Shown in pieces: positions 1-8,800 of a stretch of DNA of 18,115 bases (positions are counted from its first letter, which is position 1; each line of letters begins with the position of its first letter). Made by a program: the position numbers and the translations under genes. Origin of the DNA: Planctomycetota bacterium (GTDB lineage: Bacteria; Planctomycetota; Phycisphaerae; Sedimentisphaerales; Anaerohalosphaeraceae); NCBI GenBank assembly GCA_012519365.1, contig JAAYQH010000056.1, forward strand, positions 1-18,115, read 5' to 3'. Below the pieces are notes generated by a model. That model was not told the DNA's origin and searched no databases. It was given only the letters and a program-made list of their open reading frames with translations.

Positions 1-880
1 CGGTGTGGGCTTGTCCTTTTTGCGTCAGGCGCTGGGCCAATAGCAGGTAGTTCGCTCCGGCCTGTGCCTGGGGGTAGCCGGCGGTGCCGGTGATTTGTTC
101 AAAAAGGGTCGGGCCGATCGGCTCGCAGCCGAGGTTGGCCAGGGCCCACAGGGCGCTTTGCCGGATGGCAGGGTCGGGGTGTTGGGCGTGCCGGGCGATG
201 AGGTCGGTGGCCTTTTCAGCGCGGAGGGTGCCGAGGGCGATGATGACAGCGGCTTTGTCGGCGGCATGGGAGTGGGCAAGGGCGCTGGTCAGGGCATCCG
301 CGGCAGGGGAGGGGATAGATTCCTCGGCTTCGCCTCGGAATGACGGTTGGGCTTGGCGTTGGGATGACGGTTGGGCTTGGCCTTGGAATGTCGACGGAAT
401 GGGGCTGGCGAGGGTGGTCAAGGCTCTGGCGGCTGGGCCGCACAGGTATTCGTCGTTCAAAAAAGGCGACAAGACCTTAACGCTGCGGTCGTCGCCGGCC
501 CATTGGAGCAGTTCGATCAAAAAGGTCTGGGTTTGCTTATTGGAGCTACTGTTCAGGGCGTCGGCAATAGCCTGAATAAACAAGGTGCGCTGGGGCGTGC
601 GGTCGTTGCAGGCGACATAGACCGCCAGGCTTTGCAGCAGGGTACGTTGCCGTGCGTCGTTTTCGGTCTGGTCGAGCATGCGACACAACGACAGGATTGC
701 GTCGGGGCCTTGCTGAAGGATGGCCGCACAGTGGGCGTGTTCCTGCTGGAATGTCTGGGGCGGCTGGGCAGCAAGGATGTGTTCAAGGGGTTGTGTAGTC
801 GGTGTGTCGTCGGCGATTGCCAAACCGTTGAGGCCTGCGATCAGGCTAAGCAGTATCGCGAGTATGGGCAGTTTTGTCAT
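1..880 (-). CDS. Secreted HEAT-repeat protein, C-terminus beyond window edge
   Basis: The frame stays open from the ATG at 880 to the window edge, giving 293 visible residues. Residues 1-23 form a Sec-type signal peptide (MTKLPILAILLSLIAGLNG, then AIA before DD), so the protein is probably exported. The rest is alpha-helical; residues about 208-252 are a typical HEAT pair (ALGTL, then DPAIRQSALWALANLG), with weaker copies at about 50-160. HEAT solenoids bind partner proteins; no enzymatic role is visible. The start at 880 has GGAG six bases upstream; an in-frame ATG at 892 overlaps the stop of the upstream gene (TAATG) but lacks a Shine-Dalgarno site. Only 11 bases separate it from the Tat-exported oxidoreductase, so the two are probably co-transcribed. 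Residues 164-188 are odd: a low-complexity insert rich in Q, P, S and E, encoded by a palindromic DNA repeat array that interrupts the helical repeats. Confidence 0.85.
   Translation of the reverse strand, partial: MTKLPILAILLSLIAGLNGLAIADDTPTTQPLEHILAAQPPQTFQQEHAHCAAILQQGPDAILSLCRMLDQTENDARQRTLLQSLAVYVACNDRTPQRTLFIQAIADALNSSSNKQTQTFLIELLQWAGDDRSVKVLSPFLNDEYLCGPAARALTTLASPIPSTFQGQAQPSSQRQAQPSFRGEAEESIPSPAADALTSALAHSHAADKAAVIIALGTLRAEKATDLIARHAQHPDPAIRQSALWALANLGCEPIGPTLFEQITGTAGYPQAQAGANYLLLAQRLTQKGQAHT
319..389 (-). repeat. Array of three 23-24-bp palindrome-like units within the HEAT gene
   Basis: Read on the minus strand, units start at 389, 365 and 341, each beginning ATTCC or ATCCC and containing a GGC/CGC..AAGCC core; units one and two end CCAACCGTC. 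The last unit, ATTCC-GA-GGC-GAA-GCC-GA-GGAAT, folds into a small hairpin: outer ATTCC/GGAAT, a GA/GA internal loop, GGC/GCC and a GAA loop. This resembles the dispersed ATTCC...GGAAT short repeats found in many bacterial genomes. The array keeps the reading frame and adds about 24 residues. Confidence 0.75.
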
Positions 881-891
881 TGTGTTCTCCA

Positions 892-2160
892 TTACAGTCT
901 CCAGGGGCTTCGCATGGGCTGATAGATCAGGCGATTGGCCTGGGGGTCGTTGATAAATTCCTGCTTGTCGGGGTCAAACCTTAACGGGCGCTGAAGGCGC
1001 AGGGCGATCTTGCCGAGGTTGACGAGGGTGCAGCTGCGATGGCCGTTTTGTTCGTTCAGGGCGAAGGGTTTTCGCTGACGGACGGCTTGGGCAAAATCGG
1101 TCAACTGGGGCTCGGGGTCGGGCAATTGTGCCAGTTTGGCCTCGAGATTGGGGATGTCTGAACGAAAACCGCGATAGAGTTTGCCTTCGGGGCCTTCGAG
1201 GTAAGGGGCATTGATGTCCTTATTTTCGCCGTCGAGGATGATTTCGCAGCCGTCGTCGTATTTCATCCAGATACGTCGCCAGGTGCCGACAGCGTCGGGG
1301 TGCTGAGGCGGGGCGTCGGCTTCGATATAGACAGGGCTGGTGTGGTCTTTGTCGAGAAGGTACTGCACCGGATCGAGATAGTGCTGTCCCATATCGCCCA
1401 GGCCGCCGCCGTCATAGTCCCAATAGCCTCGGAACGTGCCGTGGACCCGATGGGGGTGGTAGGGCTTAAAGGGGGCCGGGCCGAGCCAGAAGTCGTAATC
1501 CAGTTCGTCGGGGACGGGCATTTCGGGGAGGTTGGTCTTGCCGGACCATACAAATTTCCAGTCAAACCCGGTCGCGGCGTTGACGGTGACCTTCAGGGGC
1601 CAGCCGAGCATGCCGCTTTGAACCAGTTTTTTGATGGGTTTAACGGTCGGGCCGAAGCCGTAAAAGTTGCTTTGGAAGCGAAACCAGGTGTTCAGGCGAA
1701 AGATTCGTCCGTGGCGTCGCACGGCGTTGACAACCTGAATCCCCTCACCGATGGTGCGGGTCATGGGTTTTTCGCACCAGATGTCCTTGCCGGCCTGTGC
1801 GGCGGCGATAGCCATCAGGGCGTGCCAGTGGGGCGGGGTGACGATGTGGACGATGTCGATGTCTTCGCGGCTGAGCACCTCGCGAAAATCGCGGCAGCCT
1901 TTAACGTCGGGGCCGCATTTGGCCAGGGTGTTTGTCAAGTGGTTGCGATCGACGTCGCAAATGGCCAGCAGCTTGGCGCCGGGATAGGTCAGGTGTCCCT
2001 GTCCCATGCCGCCGACGCCGATGACGGCTTTGGTCAACTGCTCGCTGGGCGGGGTGCGGCCGCTGCCGCCGAGGACATGGCGCGGGACAATGGTAAAGGC
2101 TGCGGCGATACTGCCGGCGGTTCGCAAAAAGGCGCGTCGTGAGGTATATCCAGTGTTCAT
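892..2160 (-). CDS. Tat-exported Gfo/Idh/MocA-family oxidoreductase
   Basis: 422 residues. The N-terminus carries a twin-arginine signal (SRRAFLR, Arg8-Arg9, followed by a hydrophobic stretch to about residue 30), so the protein should fold with its cofactor in the cytoplasm and cross via Tat. A Rossmann nucleotide-binding motif GVGGMG sits at residues 48-53, and the family signature CEKP at 129-132 supplies the conserved Lys131. A DMGQHYLDP segment follows in the C-terminal half-barrel. The family uses NAD(P) to oxidise or reduce sugars and cyclitols; Zymomonas glucose-fructose oxidoreductase is the known precedent for a Tat-exported member with tightly bound NADP. The C-terminus resembles the extended type common in Planctomycetes and Bacteroidetes. 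AAGGGA about seven bases upstream supports the start. It lies 28 bases after the MFS gene, in a probable operon. Substrate unknown. Confidence 0.9.
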   Translation of the reverse strand: MNTGYTSRRAFLRTAGSIAAAFTIVPRHVLGGSGRTPPSEQLTKAVIGVGGMGQGHLTYPGAKLLAICDVDRNHLTNTLAKCGPDVKGCRDFREVLSREDIDIVHIVTPPHWHALMAIAAAQAGKDIWCEKPMTRTIGEGIQVVNAVRRHGRIFRLNTWFRFQSNFYGFGPTVKPIKKLVQSGMLGWPLKVTVNAATGFDWKFVWSGKTNLPEMPVPDELDYDFWLGPAPFKPYHPHRVHGTFRGYWDYDGGGLGDMGQHYLDPVQYLLDKDHTSPVYIEADAPPQHPDAVGTWRRIWMKYDDGCEIILDGENKDINAPYLEGPEGKLYRGFRSDIPNLEAKLAQLPDPEPQLTDFAQAVRQRKPFALNEQNGHRSCTLVNLGKIALRLQRPLRFDPDKQEFINDPQANRLIYQPMRSPWRL

Positions 2161-2188
2161 TGAAAAATCCCTTTCGAACGGGCAAGGG

Positions 2189-3343
2189 TTAGAACTTCAT
2201 GAGAATCAGTGCCAAGACGATCAATGCAGCGCAGATCGGCAGCAGCAGTCGCAGGCTTTTTTGGATGGACATGCCGCGGGCCAGATTGCCGATGGTTTTG
2301 GGGACGATAACCGCGCCGAGCAGGCCGACGGCAAAGATGATGCCGAAGACGGTGCCGAAGTTGTCTTTATAGCGATTGCTGGCAATGGCGGCGATGGTGG
2401 GGAAAATGGCCGAGAAGGCCAGCCCGCCGCAGGCGACCAGCAGGGCGGACCACATCGCGCCGCTGCGGGTCATGGCAAAGACGACGCCGGCGGCGATCAG
2501 GGCCAGGATCAGCACGGATAGGGCGCTGTGCTGTTCAATCGCGGCGACCTGGCTGGCCAGCAGTCGGCCAACCATCATGGCGATTGCGAAAATGGACAGC
2601 ATATGCTGGCTGGTGGCGTCGACGGCAGTTTCGGGCAGGGTGGGGAAGTCTTTGGAAATAACCTGCTTGGTGTAGGGGGCAATCCAGTTGGTAAAAGACG
2701 ACTCGAGGCTGATGTAGCAAAACAGGGCCAGTGCGGTCAAGATGACAGTCGGTTGGGTAAGCAGTGCCAATGCATCGGAAGGGTGGAAATCGATGGGGAC
2801 CTTGGGAAAATCACGGCCGAGAAAGGCAAAGACCACCGGAATGACCGCGATGACAGCCAGTACGGAAACGGCGTTTTCGAAGCGGGTCTTTTGGAAGAGA
2901 AAACTGACGACAAAAGGCGTTAAAAACAATCCCAGTCCGAAGGCGACGTTGCCAAGATTTAAGGCGGCGGCGGGATTTTGTCCATCAAAAAGGACTTTGG
3001 GCATGAGGGTGTTGCCGACATTGCTTAAACACATGGCGCCGACGCCGAGGCATAAACTGGCCAGAAAGACAGTGCGGTAGGACTTGCTTTGGGCGATTAC
3101 GGCCATGGCGGCTGCGGTGATTAGAAAGCCGATGATGGCAAAGGGTTTGTGTCCCCAGGTGTCGATGCCCAGGCCGATGGGGATTGAAGAGATGACCGCG
3201 GCGATCATCAGCGCCGAGACCAGTGAGCCGAATCGGCCGGTGTCGATGTTCAGTCGGGGCATGAGTTTGATGCCGATGGCTCCAAGAAATGAAAAACACA
3301 TGCCAACGCCGAAGGCTCCCATAAACGCGGTTAATTGGACCAT
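2189..3343 (-). CDS. MFS transporter, probably for a sugar or sugar acid
   Basis: 384 residues, nearly all hydrophobic, with about 12 predicted membrane helices. The loop after helix 2 carries a degenerate MFS motif A (GLGIDTWGHKPFAIIG, residues about 58-73), the best family marker. Overall shape and length resemble the FucP/NarK-like branch, but the substrate cannot be read from the sequence. GGAG eight bases before the ATG supports the start. The gene sits 55 bases after the isomerase/epimerase and 28 bases before the Tat-exported oxidoreductase, so it is probably co-expressed with both. Import of a sugar product, or export of an oxidised one, would fit that context (inference). Confidence 0.85.
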   Translation of the reverse strand: MVQLTAFMGAFGVGMCFSFLGAIGIKLMPRLNIDTGRFGSLVSALMIAAVISSIPIGLGIDTWGHKPFAIIGFLITAAAMAVIAQSKSYRTVFLASLCLGVGAMCLSNVGNTLMPKVLFDGQNPAAALNLGNVAFGLGLFLTPFVVSFLFQKTRFENAVSVLAVIAVIPVVFAFLGRDFPKVPIDFHPSDALALLTQPTVILTALALFCYISLESSFTNWIAPYTKQVISKDFPTLPETAVDATSQHMLSIFAIAMMVGRLLASQVAAIEQHSALSVLILALIAAGVVFAMTRSGAMWSALLVACGGLAFSAIFPTIAAIASNRYKDNFGTVFGIIFAVGLLGAVIVPKTIGNLARGMSIQKSLRLLLPICAALIVLALILMKF

Positions 3344-3398
3344 TGTCGTGTCTCCGTTTTGAGTTGTTTAATGCTGGTTTTGAGTCGTTTTTTTATTC

Positions 3399-4220
3399 TT
3401 AGGCCGTAAAGGCTTTGAGCCGTTCGACGGCGGTTTTAATGTCACCGAAGCGGTCGTTTCCGGCTTCTCGTTCGATTGCCAGAACACCTGAGTAGTTGAT
3501 CTCGTGCAGGGTCTTGAGAAAGTTGTCGGCATCGACCTGGCCGGTTGCCCAGACGACTTCCTGTCCCCACGTTCCGGGTTGGTCGGCACGTATCGCATCC
3601 TTGATGTGGATGTGCCTGACCCAGGGGGCCAAGGTGCGGACACCTTCGATGGGGTTGCCCTTATTATACAGGATCATATTGGCCGGGTCAAGGTTTACGC
3701 CGAGGGCCGGGTGGTTTAAGGTTTGCAAAAAGGTCTTCAGTTCGTCGGCGCGTTCCTGGCCGGTTTCCATGAGCACCATGACATTGCGTTCGGCCGCGAC
3801 ATCGGCCAGGAGGCGTACCCGCTGGATGAGTTTGCCGGCGCAGGCGGGATCGGACAGGTCCAAAAAGCCAAAATGCGAGGACAGATACGGCACGCCAAGG
3901 GCCGCGGTGGCCTCGATGGCCGTGAGGAAGCGCTGGCGGTTGATGTCCCAACACTCATCGGGAACGATGCCGCCGGTTTTTTTGATGGTCTCCAGCGTGG
4001 AGTAATCTTCCTGGGCAAAGCCGATCATCGTGGCGCTGATGGTCCAGTTGATACGGCGTACCTGTTCGAGATAGGTCCGGCCGTCAGGCCGGCAGGCCGG
4101 GCCGATGTCCAGATGGACGTGGTCTATTCCAAGTTGCCGCATCGCGTCGATGAGGTCGGGCAGCTCTCGCTGAAGCGACCAACTGCAAACGCCGATGGGC
4201 CATGTTCCGCAGTGTGCCAT
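3399..4220 (-). CDS. Sugar phosphate isomerase/epimerase-like TIM-barrel protein (AP endonuclease 2 family)
   Basis: 273 residues, the usual single-domain length. The fold family (PF01261, xylose-isomerase-like TIM barrel) is shown by the spaced metal-ligand candidates: Glu152 in LMETG, Asp178 in NLDPAN, His205 in HIHIKD and Glu250 in AIEREAG, plus a SSHFGFLD strand at 114-121. Members bind a divalent metal and isomerise, epimerise or dehydrate sugars and cyclitols; some act on 3-keto sugars made by Gfo/Idh/MocA partners. That partnership is attractive here because such dehydrogenases lie on both sides. No signal peptide, so cytoplasmic. TAGGAGA five bases before the ATG is a strong ribosome site. 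It is the first gene of the run 4220 to 1, after a 350-bp gap. The exact reaction is unknown. Confidence 0.88.
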   Translation of the reverse strand: MAHCGTWPIGVCSWSLQRELPDLIDAMRQLGIDHVHLDIGPACRPDGRTYLEQVRRINWTISATMIGFAQEDYSTLETIKKTGGIVPDECWDINRQRFLTAIEATAALGVPYLSSHFGFLDLSDPACAGKLIQRVRLLADVAAERNVMVLMETGQERADELKTFLQTLNHPALGVNLDPANMILYNKGNPIEGVRTLAPWVRHIHIKDAIRADQPGTWGQEVVWATGQVDADNFLKTLHEINYSGVLAIEREAGNDRFGDIKTAVERLKAFTA

Positions 4221-4570
4221 AACAGTCTCCTATGGATGGGTGAAACATTTCCAGGTGATACAAAAAGCACTAAATTCTAAGCGACGTTCATACCTTACAC
4301 TCCCCAAGATAAAAAACAAAATGCAAAAAGACAGAATCAAATTTAAAAAAGAGCGATTCGAGCGGCCCCGCCCGTGAGCATTGGTACAGCGCGTCTGTCT
4401 TTCGCCCCCCGGGAGATTAGCGGCCGCTTGGGGTTTTCCCCCGCAAGATTTCGCCCACGGCTGCTTAACTTTCGTCCTTGTCGGACTTGCTGGCCATGTC
4501 GCCGCCTCGTTAAAGGCAGAGGCCAAGAACAATCTTTTAATCCAAAAAACCGTCTCCATTGTTCTTGTTG
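4221..4570 (-). other. 350-bp gap with GC-rich, possibly structured segment
   Basis: No convincing gene: the open frames here lack ribosome sites and family features. On the minus strand the first 200 bases after the dehydrogenase stop (about 4570-4370) are GC-rich and can form short hairpins, for example GCCTC...GAGGC and GGGG-GAAAA-CCCC near 4430-4440, plus the palindrome AGCGGCCGCT. The final 150 bases before the isomerase are AT-rich. It may hold a terminator for the upstream gene and a promoter or leader for the operon; no known riboswitch class was recognised and no promoter was clear. Confidence 0.4.
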
Positions 4571-5596
4571 TTATGGATTGTGCGGGGTCAGTTCCACGGG
4601 GCGGCCGGTTGTCGCCGAGAGCCGCTCGGCCTCGATCATCCGCACGGAATCGCGGGATTGAGCCGGCGTGATCACCGGGTCGGTCGTTTTGCCCTGGATC
4701 AGGGCGGCAAAATGTGCGATTTCGCGGGCATAGCCGTCGCCGTCGGCAAGCGGGGGGGTAACCGGCTGATCGTCGGCGGGGCAGAGGCGAAAAGTCGGAC
4801 GGCAGGTGCAGTCGTACACGACAGTGGCTTTTTCGAGCAGGATGTCAAAGCTCATTTGAAAGCCGAATGAGGGTGTCGGCAGCCAGCTGCCTTCGGCGCC
4901 GATGGCCCGCTTGTCGCGGTAGTCATAGAGCGTGTGGATGTGGGTGATGCTGTCGTTTTGGAGTGTGGCGTGGCTGCATACGGCTGTGGGCAGGCCAAAG
5001 AGGTATTGAATGAAATCTGCATCGTGAATGTGCAAATCGAGGGGCATGCCGCCGCTGCGTTGTTCATCGGTCAGCCAGTTGCCGCTGCTCCAGATCGGCG
5101 CGGCGGTCAGGCGGCGAAATGAGGCGGCCAGGACGCGTCCGTAGTGTCCGCTGTCGATCAGTTCTTTGGCCTTGACATATTCGGGCCAAAAGCGAATGCA
5201 GTGGCCGATCATCAAGTGTTTGCCGCTGCGCTGGGCGGCTTCTATCATACTGTCGCACTGGTCGATGGTCAGGGCCATCGGTTTTTCGCACAGGACATGG
5301 ACGCCGGCCTGGAGGGCGCGAATGGAACAGTCGGCGTGCAAATGCGTCGGCAGGGTGATCGATACGGCGTCCAGACGTTCTGCGGCCAGCATTTCGGATA
5401 AATCCGAATAGAGATTCACGCGGCTCAGGTCGATGGCGACGGGCAGTCCTTCGATGTTGCCGATGGGGTTGTTCAGGTTTTGCAGGACGTTGGGATTTTG
5501 TTCACAAATGGCGACGATGTCAACGCCTTCGCACCGGCTCCAGTTGGCAAAGTGCATCCGACCCATAAAACCAAAGCCTACAATGGCGATTTGCAT
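4571..5596 (-). CDS. Cytoplasmic Gfo/Idh/MocA-family dehydrogenase
   Basis: 341 residues without a signal peptide. The N-terminal Rossmann domain starts at once (MQIAIVGFGFMG, motif residues 7-12), followed by THLHA at 84-88 and the CEKP signature at 103-106, whose Lys105 is the usual catalytic or cofactor-contacting residue. The C-terminal domain shows PLDLHIHDADFI (185-196), with the conserved Asp187 and His191 that line the sugar site. Members are NAD(P)-dependent dehydrogenases of sugars or inositols. AGGAG eight bases before the ATG supports the start. It lies on the same strand as the isomerase run but 350 bases away, and may be its own unit or the head of the operon. Only distantly similar to the Tat-exported family member in this window. 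Substrate unknown. Confidence 0.9.
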   Translation of the reverse strand: MQIAIVGFGFMGRMHFANWSRCEGVDIVAICEQNPNVLQNLNNPIGNIEGLPVAIDLSRVNLYSDLSEMLAAERLDAVSITLPTHLHADCSIRALQAGVHVLCEKPMALTIDQCDSMIEAAQRSGKHLMIGHCIRFWPEYVKAKELIDSGHYGRVLAASFRRLTAAPIWSSGNWLTDEQRSGGMPLDLHIHDADFIQYLFGLPTAVCSHATLQNDSITHIHTLYDYRDKRAIGAEGSWLPTPSFGFQMSFDILLEKATVVYDCTCRPTFRLCPADDQPVTPPLADGDGYAREIAHFAALIQGKTTDPVITPAQSRDSVRMIEAERLSATTGRPVELTPHNP

Positions 5597-5771
5597 TCTC
5601 AGTACTCCTCTTGAAAGGGTGCTCTTTGTTCGTCTTTGGCGTCTGTTTGGCTTGTGTCTATCGTATCGAAATGGAGGTAAAAAAAAAGGATTATTGTTGA
5701 TTTTCCGCTATTTTTGAGGTTTTTTCAAACAAAAATCGGACTTTAGAGCGGGCCTACGGCACAGAGGGTGC

Positions 5772-5796
5772 TGGCACGGACAGGGCGCCCGTGCCA
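5772..5796 (-). terminator. Hairpin after the pectate-lyase-like gene
   Basis: An 8-bp perfect inverted repeat, TGGCACGG (5772-5779) and CCGTGCCA (5789-5796) with a 9-base loop, begins seven bases after the stop codon of the large secreted protein. No U-run follows on the minus strand, so it may be a weak or factor-assisted terminator, or a 3'-end protecting hairpin. Confidence 0.5.
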
Positions 5797-5802
5797 AGGG
5801 GG

Positions 5803-8800
5803 TTAGTGGATTTGGATGTTTCCGCGGGCGCGCAGATTGCTGCCGTTCTCAACGGGCATGGCGGCGGTGTCGATGTTGAGCATGTTGGCGATCACTTCGA
5901 TCCAGCCGTTAGGGTCGAGCTGCAGGAGGGTGTTCAACGGCTGTGTGTGGTTGCTGCCGATGGTTCGAAGTCGTGCTGACGGGCCGACTTGGTAGGCGGT
6001 GTCAACGACCCAGCCCCAATTTTCGACTTGACACAGCTGCAGTTCTACGTTTCCGCCGTTGATGCGTATGCCCCTTTCGCTTCCGCCCCAGCAGCAGGTG
6101 CTGAACATGCGGAAGGGGCTGGTGAGTGAGGAGCCGGTTTCGAGGTATCGGCCGCTGCGGTAGTCCACCGTTACGATTTGCGAATTGATCATATCCAGGC
6201 CATGGGTGCCGATGCTATCTACGCCAATGGCGGTGGTGCATTGGTCGATGCCCAGTCCGAGGCATTGGCCGGATGGTCCGCGGCCGTTCTCGCTGAGCAG
6301 ATGGGCGCCGATATAGCCGCCGAAGACAAAATTTTGATGGAGGATTTGACCAGTGACATCGCCGATCTTGTACGGTACGGCTTGGTGCCAGGCGAGTTGA
6401 TAGACGCCGTCAAGGTCGCCGCTGGTGGGTATGCTGTCGTACACATGCCGTTGAAAGACATAAGAGGATGGGTTGAGTTGGCAGTTGTACACGCGACCGT
6501 CCACCGAGCCGCCGCCGACGTGAATGCCGGTTTTCATGGCGGTCCCCAGGACGCTATCGACATAATGTCGATCGCATCGATAGGTGGCCAAGTCCAGCAG
6601 TTGCCAGGGGATGGTTGAGGCGATATGGATTACATAGACATCTGCCCCCAGGCCGCGAATCATAAAAGGGTATGGGGTCATTCCGTAATTCACGGTGTCG
6701 GACGGGTCGTAGATTTGTCCGGCGTTGTGGATGGTCAGGCCGCGAATGCCGGCGCCGGAGTGGATTTGGATAAAGGGTGTACCGTTGGGCTGATTTTTGC
6801 CGTGATAGGTGTTCAGGACGCTGCCGCGAGAGGAAGGGCTGTGCGGAAGGTCGTAAATCCCCCGCAGTTCTACGCCGGTGGGGACGATCAGGGTGCCTTC
6901 GAGGCGGTAGTCGCCTCCGGGGACAAAGACGATGCCTCCGCCGTTGGCGCCGGCGTCATCGAGGGCGTCCTGAAGCTGTGCGGTGACATCGGTTGTGCCA
7001 TCTTTAGCGGCGTTGTACGGCGGAGCGGTAACGATGAACATGTCGTCTTTAGCAGGGGTGAAGGGGCGGGTAGGTTTTCGAAACTCGTAGGCCGGCAGAG
7101 AAGCGACCGAAACAGGGGTATGGTCTATCAAGACTGGATTGGGACTGTAGGCGGCAATGTTTGGGGCACGACTGAAGCGATTGCCCTGAAAGGTGGCGCC
7201 TTTGACCGCGTAGTTGATCAAGATATGTCGTCCGGCGGGCTGGGTGAAATCGGAATTGACGATCGAGGCGTATCCCCGGTGAAGTCGTATTTCGCCGTGT
7301 GAGAAGGTGCTGCTGATGATCTGGAGGATGCCGGTGCCGTCGTTGTTTATGGCGTAGTTGGCACCGTCGATGGAGCAGGTGTGGATGAGTGCCTGTCCAT
7401 TGGCCGAGGAGGCGAGGTATAGGCCGGTTTCTGAGCCGCTGATGTGAAATCGTGTCATCATGAAACCGACCGAGGCGATGGCCTCGATGTGTACTGCTGT
7501 TTTGCAGTTGATCAGATCGAACCTATAGCATTGTCCGTTGGGTGTAGAGCCGGGGTTGTCGGTGTTGCGAGTGGGCTGGAGCCGCAGTCCCTGGGCGTAC
7601 CCTTCGACGGTGACATAAGCGGCATAGGACCAATCGATCCTGCCGAGAACCAGACCGAAGGCATTGTTGTAGAGCCAGTTTGTGTGTTCGCCGGCTTGCG
7701 GGGCTGCGTCAAGTCCGCAGTGCTGCCAATAGGCCGGGGAGAAATGAACCGACTCGATGCGTCCCACGTCGGCCAGGCAGTCCAGCTCAATGCCGGTCTT
7801 AAGCGGGGTGCCATAGATGTTGCGTAAAAACGGGCTGGCGGTGATACGGCCGTTTTGAAAAGTGCTAAAGCCGATATACGCGTTGACAAAGGTGATGTTT
7901 TCTGCCGACTGATTGCTGCCGTCAAGGATGGCGATTGTCGGGGGGTAGGGCTGGATAGCGTCGGCGGTCTGTTGGGGATACCAGAAGGTCAATCCCTTTA
8001 GTCCGGCTCCGTTGCTCAGGCCGATAAACGGTGCGCCGGCCGGGTCGTCTTGCCCCCGGCCCGCATAGGCCATCAGGATGGTTCCGGTGATCGGGCCGTT
8101 CGGATTGGGCGTGTGCCAGTCGCCTCGAATCGTCACACGGGATGGGACGCGCAGTGTTCCCTCGACTCGATACATTCCCGAGGGCAGAAACAACGTTCCG
8201 CCGCCGATGTTGTCCAGAAAAATCAGTGCCTTTTGAATAGCGTCGGTCACATCGGTTGTGCCGTCTGCGATAATGCCGAATTGTTCTGCGCTGATGGGTG
8301 TAACGATCCAGTCGTCGGTTGGATAGGCCGTTTGGGCGATGTGCCAGTGGGCGACTATGCCGCGTTGCCAGTGTTTGGCCAGGATCGCGAAATCCGGCAT
8401 ATTCACACGGCAGGGCGGTGTCAGATTTGCCGGATGGTCGCAGTCATAAACCAACCAGTTTTTTGCCAGTATCAGCAGGTCGGAAAAATCCACCCCCGCA
8501 TCGTTGTTCAGGTCGCCGGCAATGGGAGGAATAGCCTTTAGCGAGGTTTTTCCGGGAGCAGAGGCATTGTAATCGATTATTATTTTTCCCCGGCAGCGGT
8601 AGGCGCGAATGCGGCCGTCTGCGATCATCGGTTCGATTAAGTATCGTCGATCGCCGGAAATCTGCACCGAACCGGCGTGGATATCCAGAAATGAATTGAT
8701 GCCGATGGTGTTTTCAGTCCAGTTTTCGACGTTCAGCTGCCCGTCGTAGAGCAGGATTCGGGCTGAGGAGTTTGGGTGGTTTTCCCAGTTCAGTCCAAGT

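Noticed and set aside
1300..2142. 280-residue plus-strand open frame
   Set aside because: It mirrors the Tat-exported oxidoreductase, has no family features and arises from GC-rich third codon positions.
4340..4380. tRNA-like CTCGAATCG on the minus strand
   Set aside because: The flanking bases do not form a T-stem and no other arms are present.
4230..4559. 109-residue minus-strand open frame in the gap
   Set aside because: No ribosome site, no recognisable domain, and Cys/Arg/Pro-rich composition unlike the neighbours.
6625..7302. 225-residue plus-strand open frame and similar ones across 5800-9200
   Set aside because: Antisense shadows of the beta-helix gene, with Gly/Val/Ala-rich composition and no ribosome sites.
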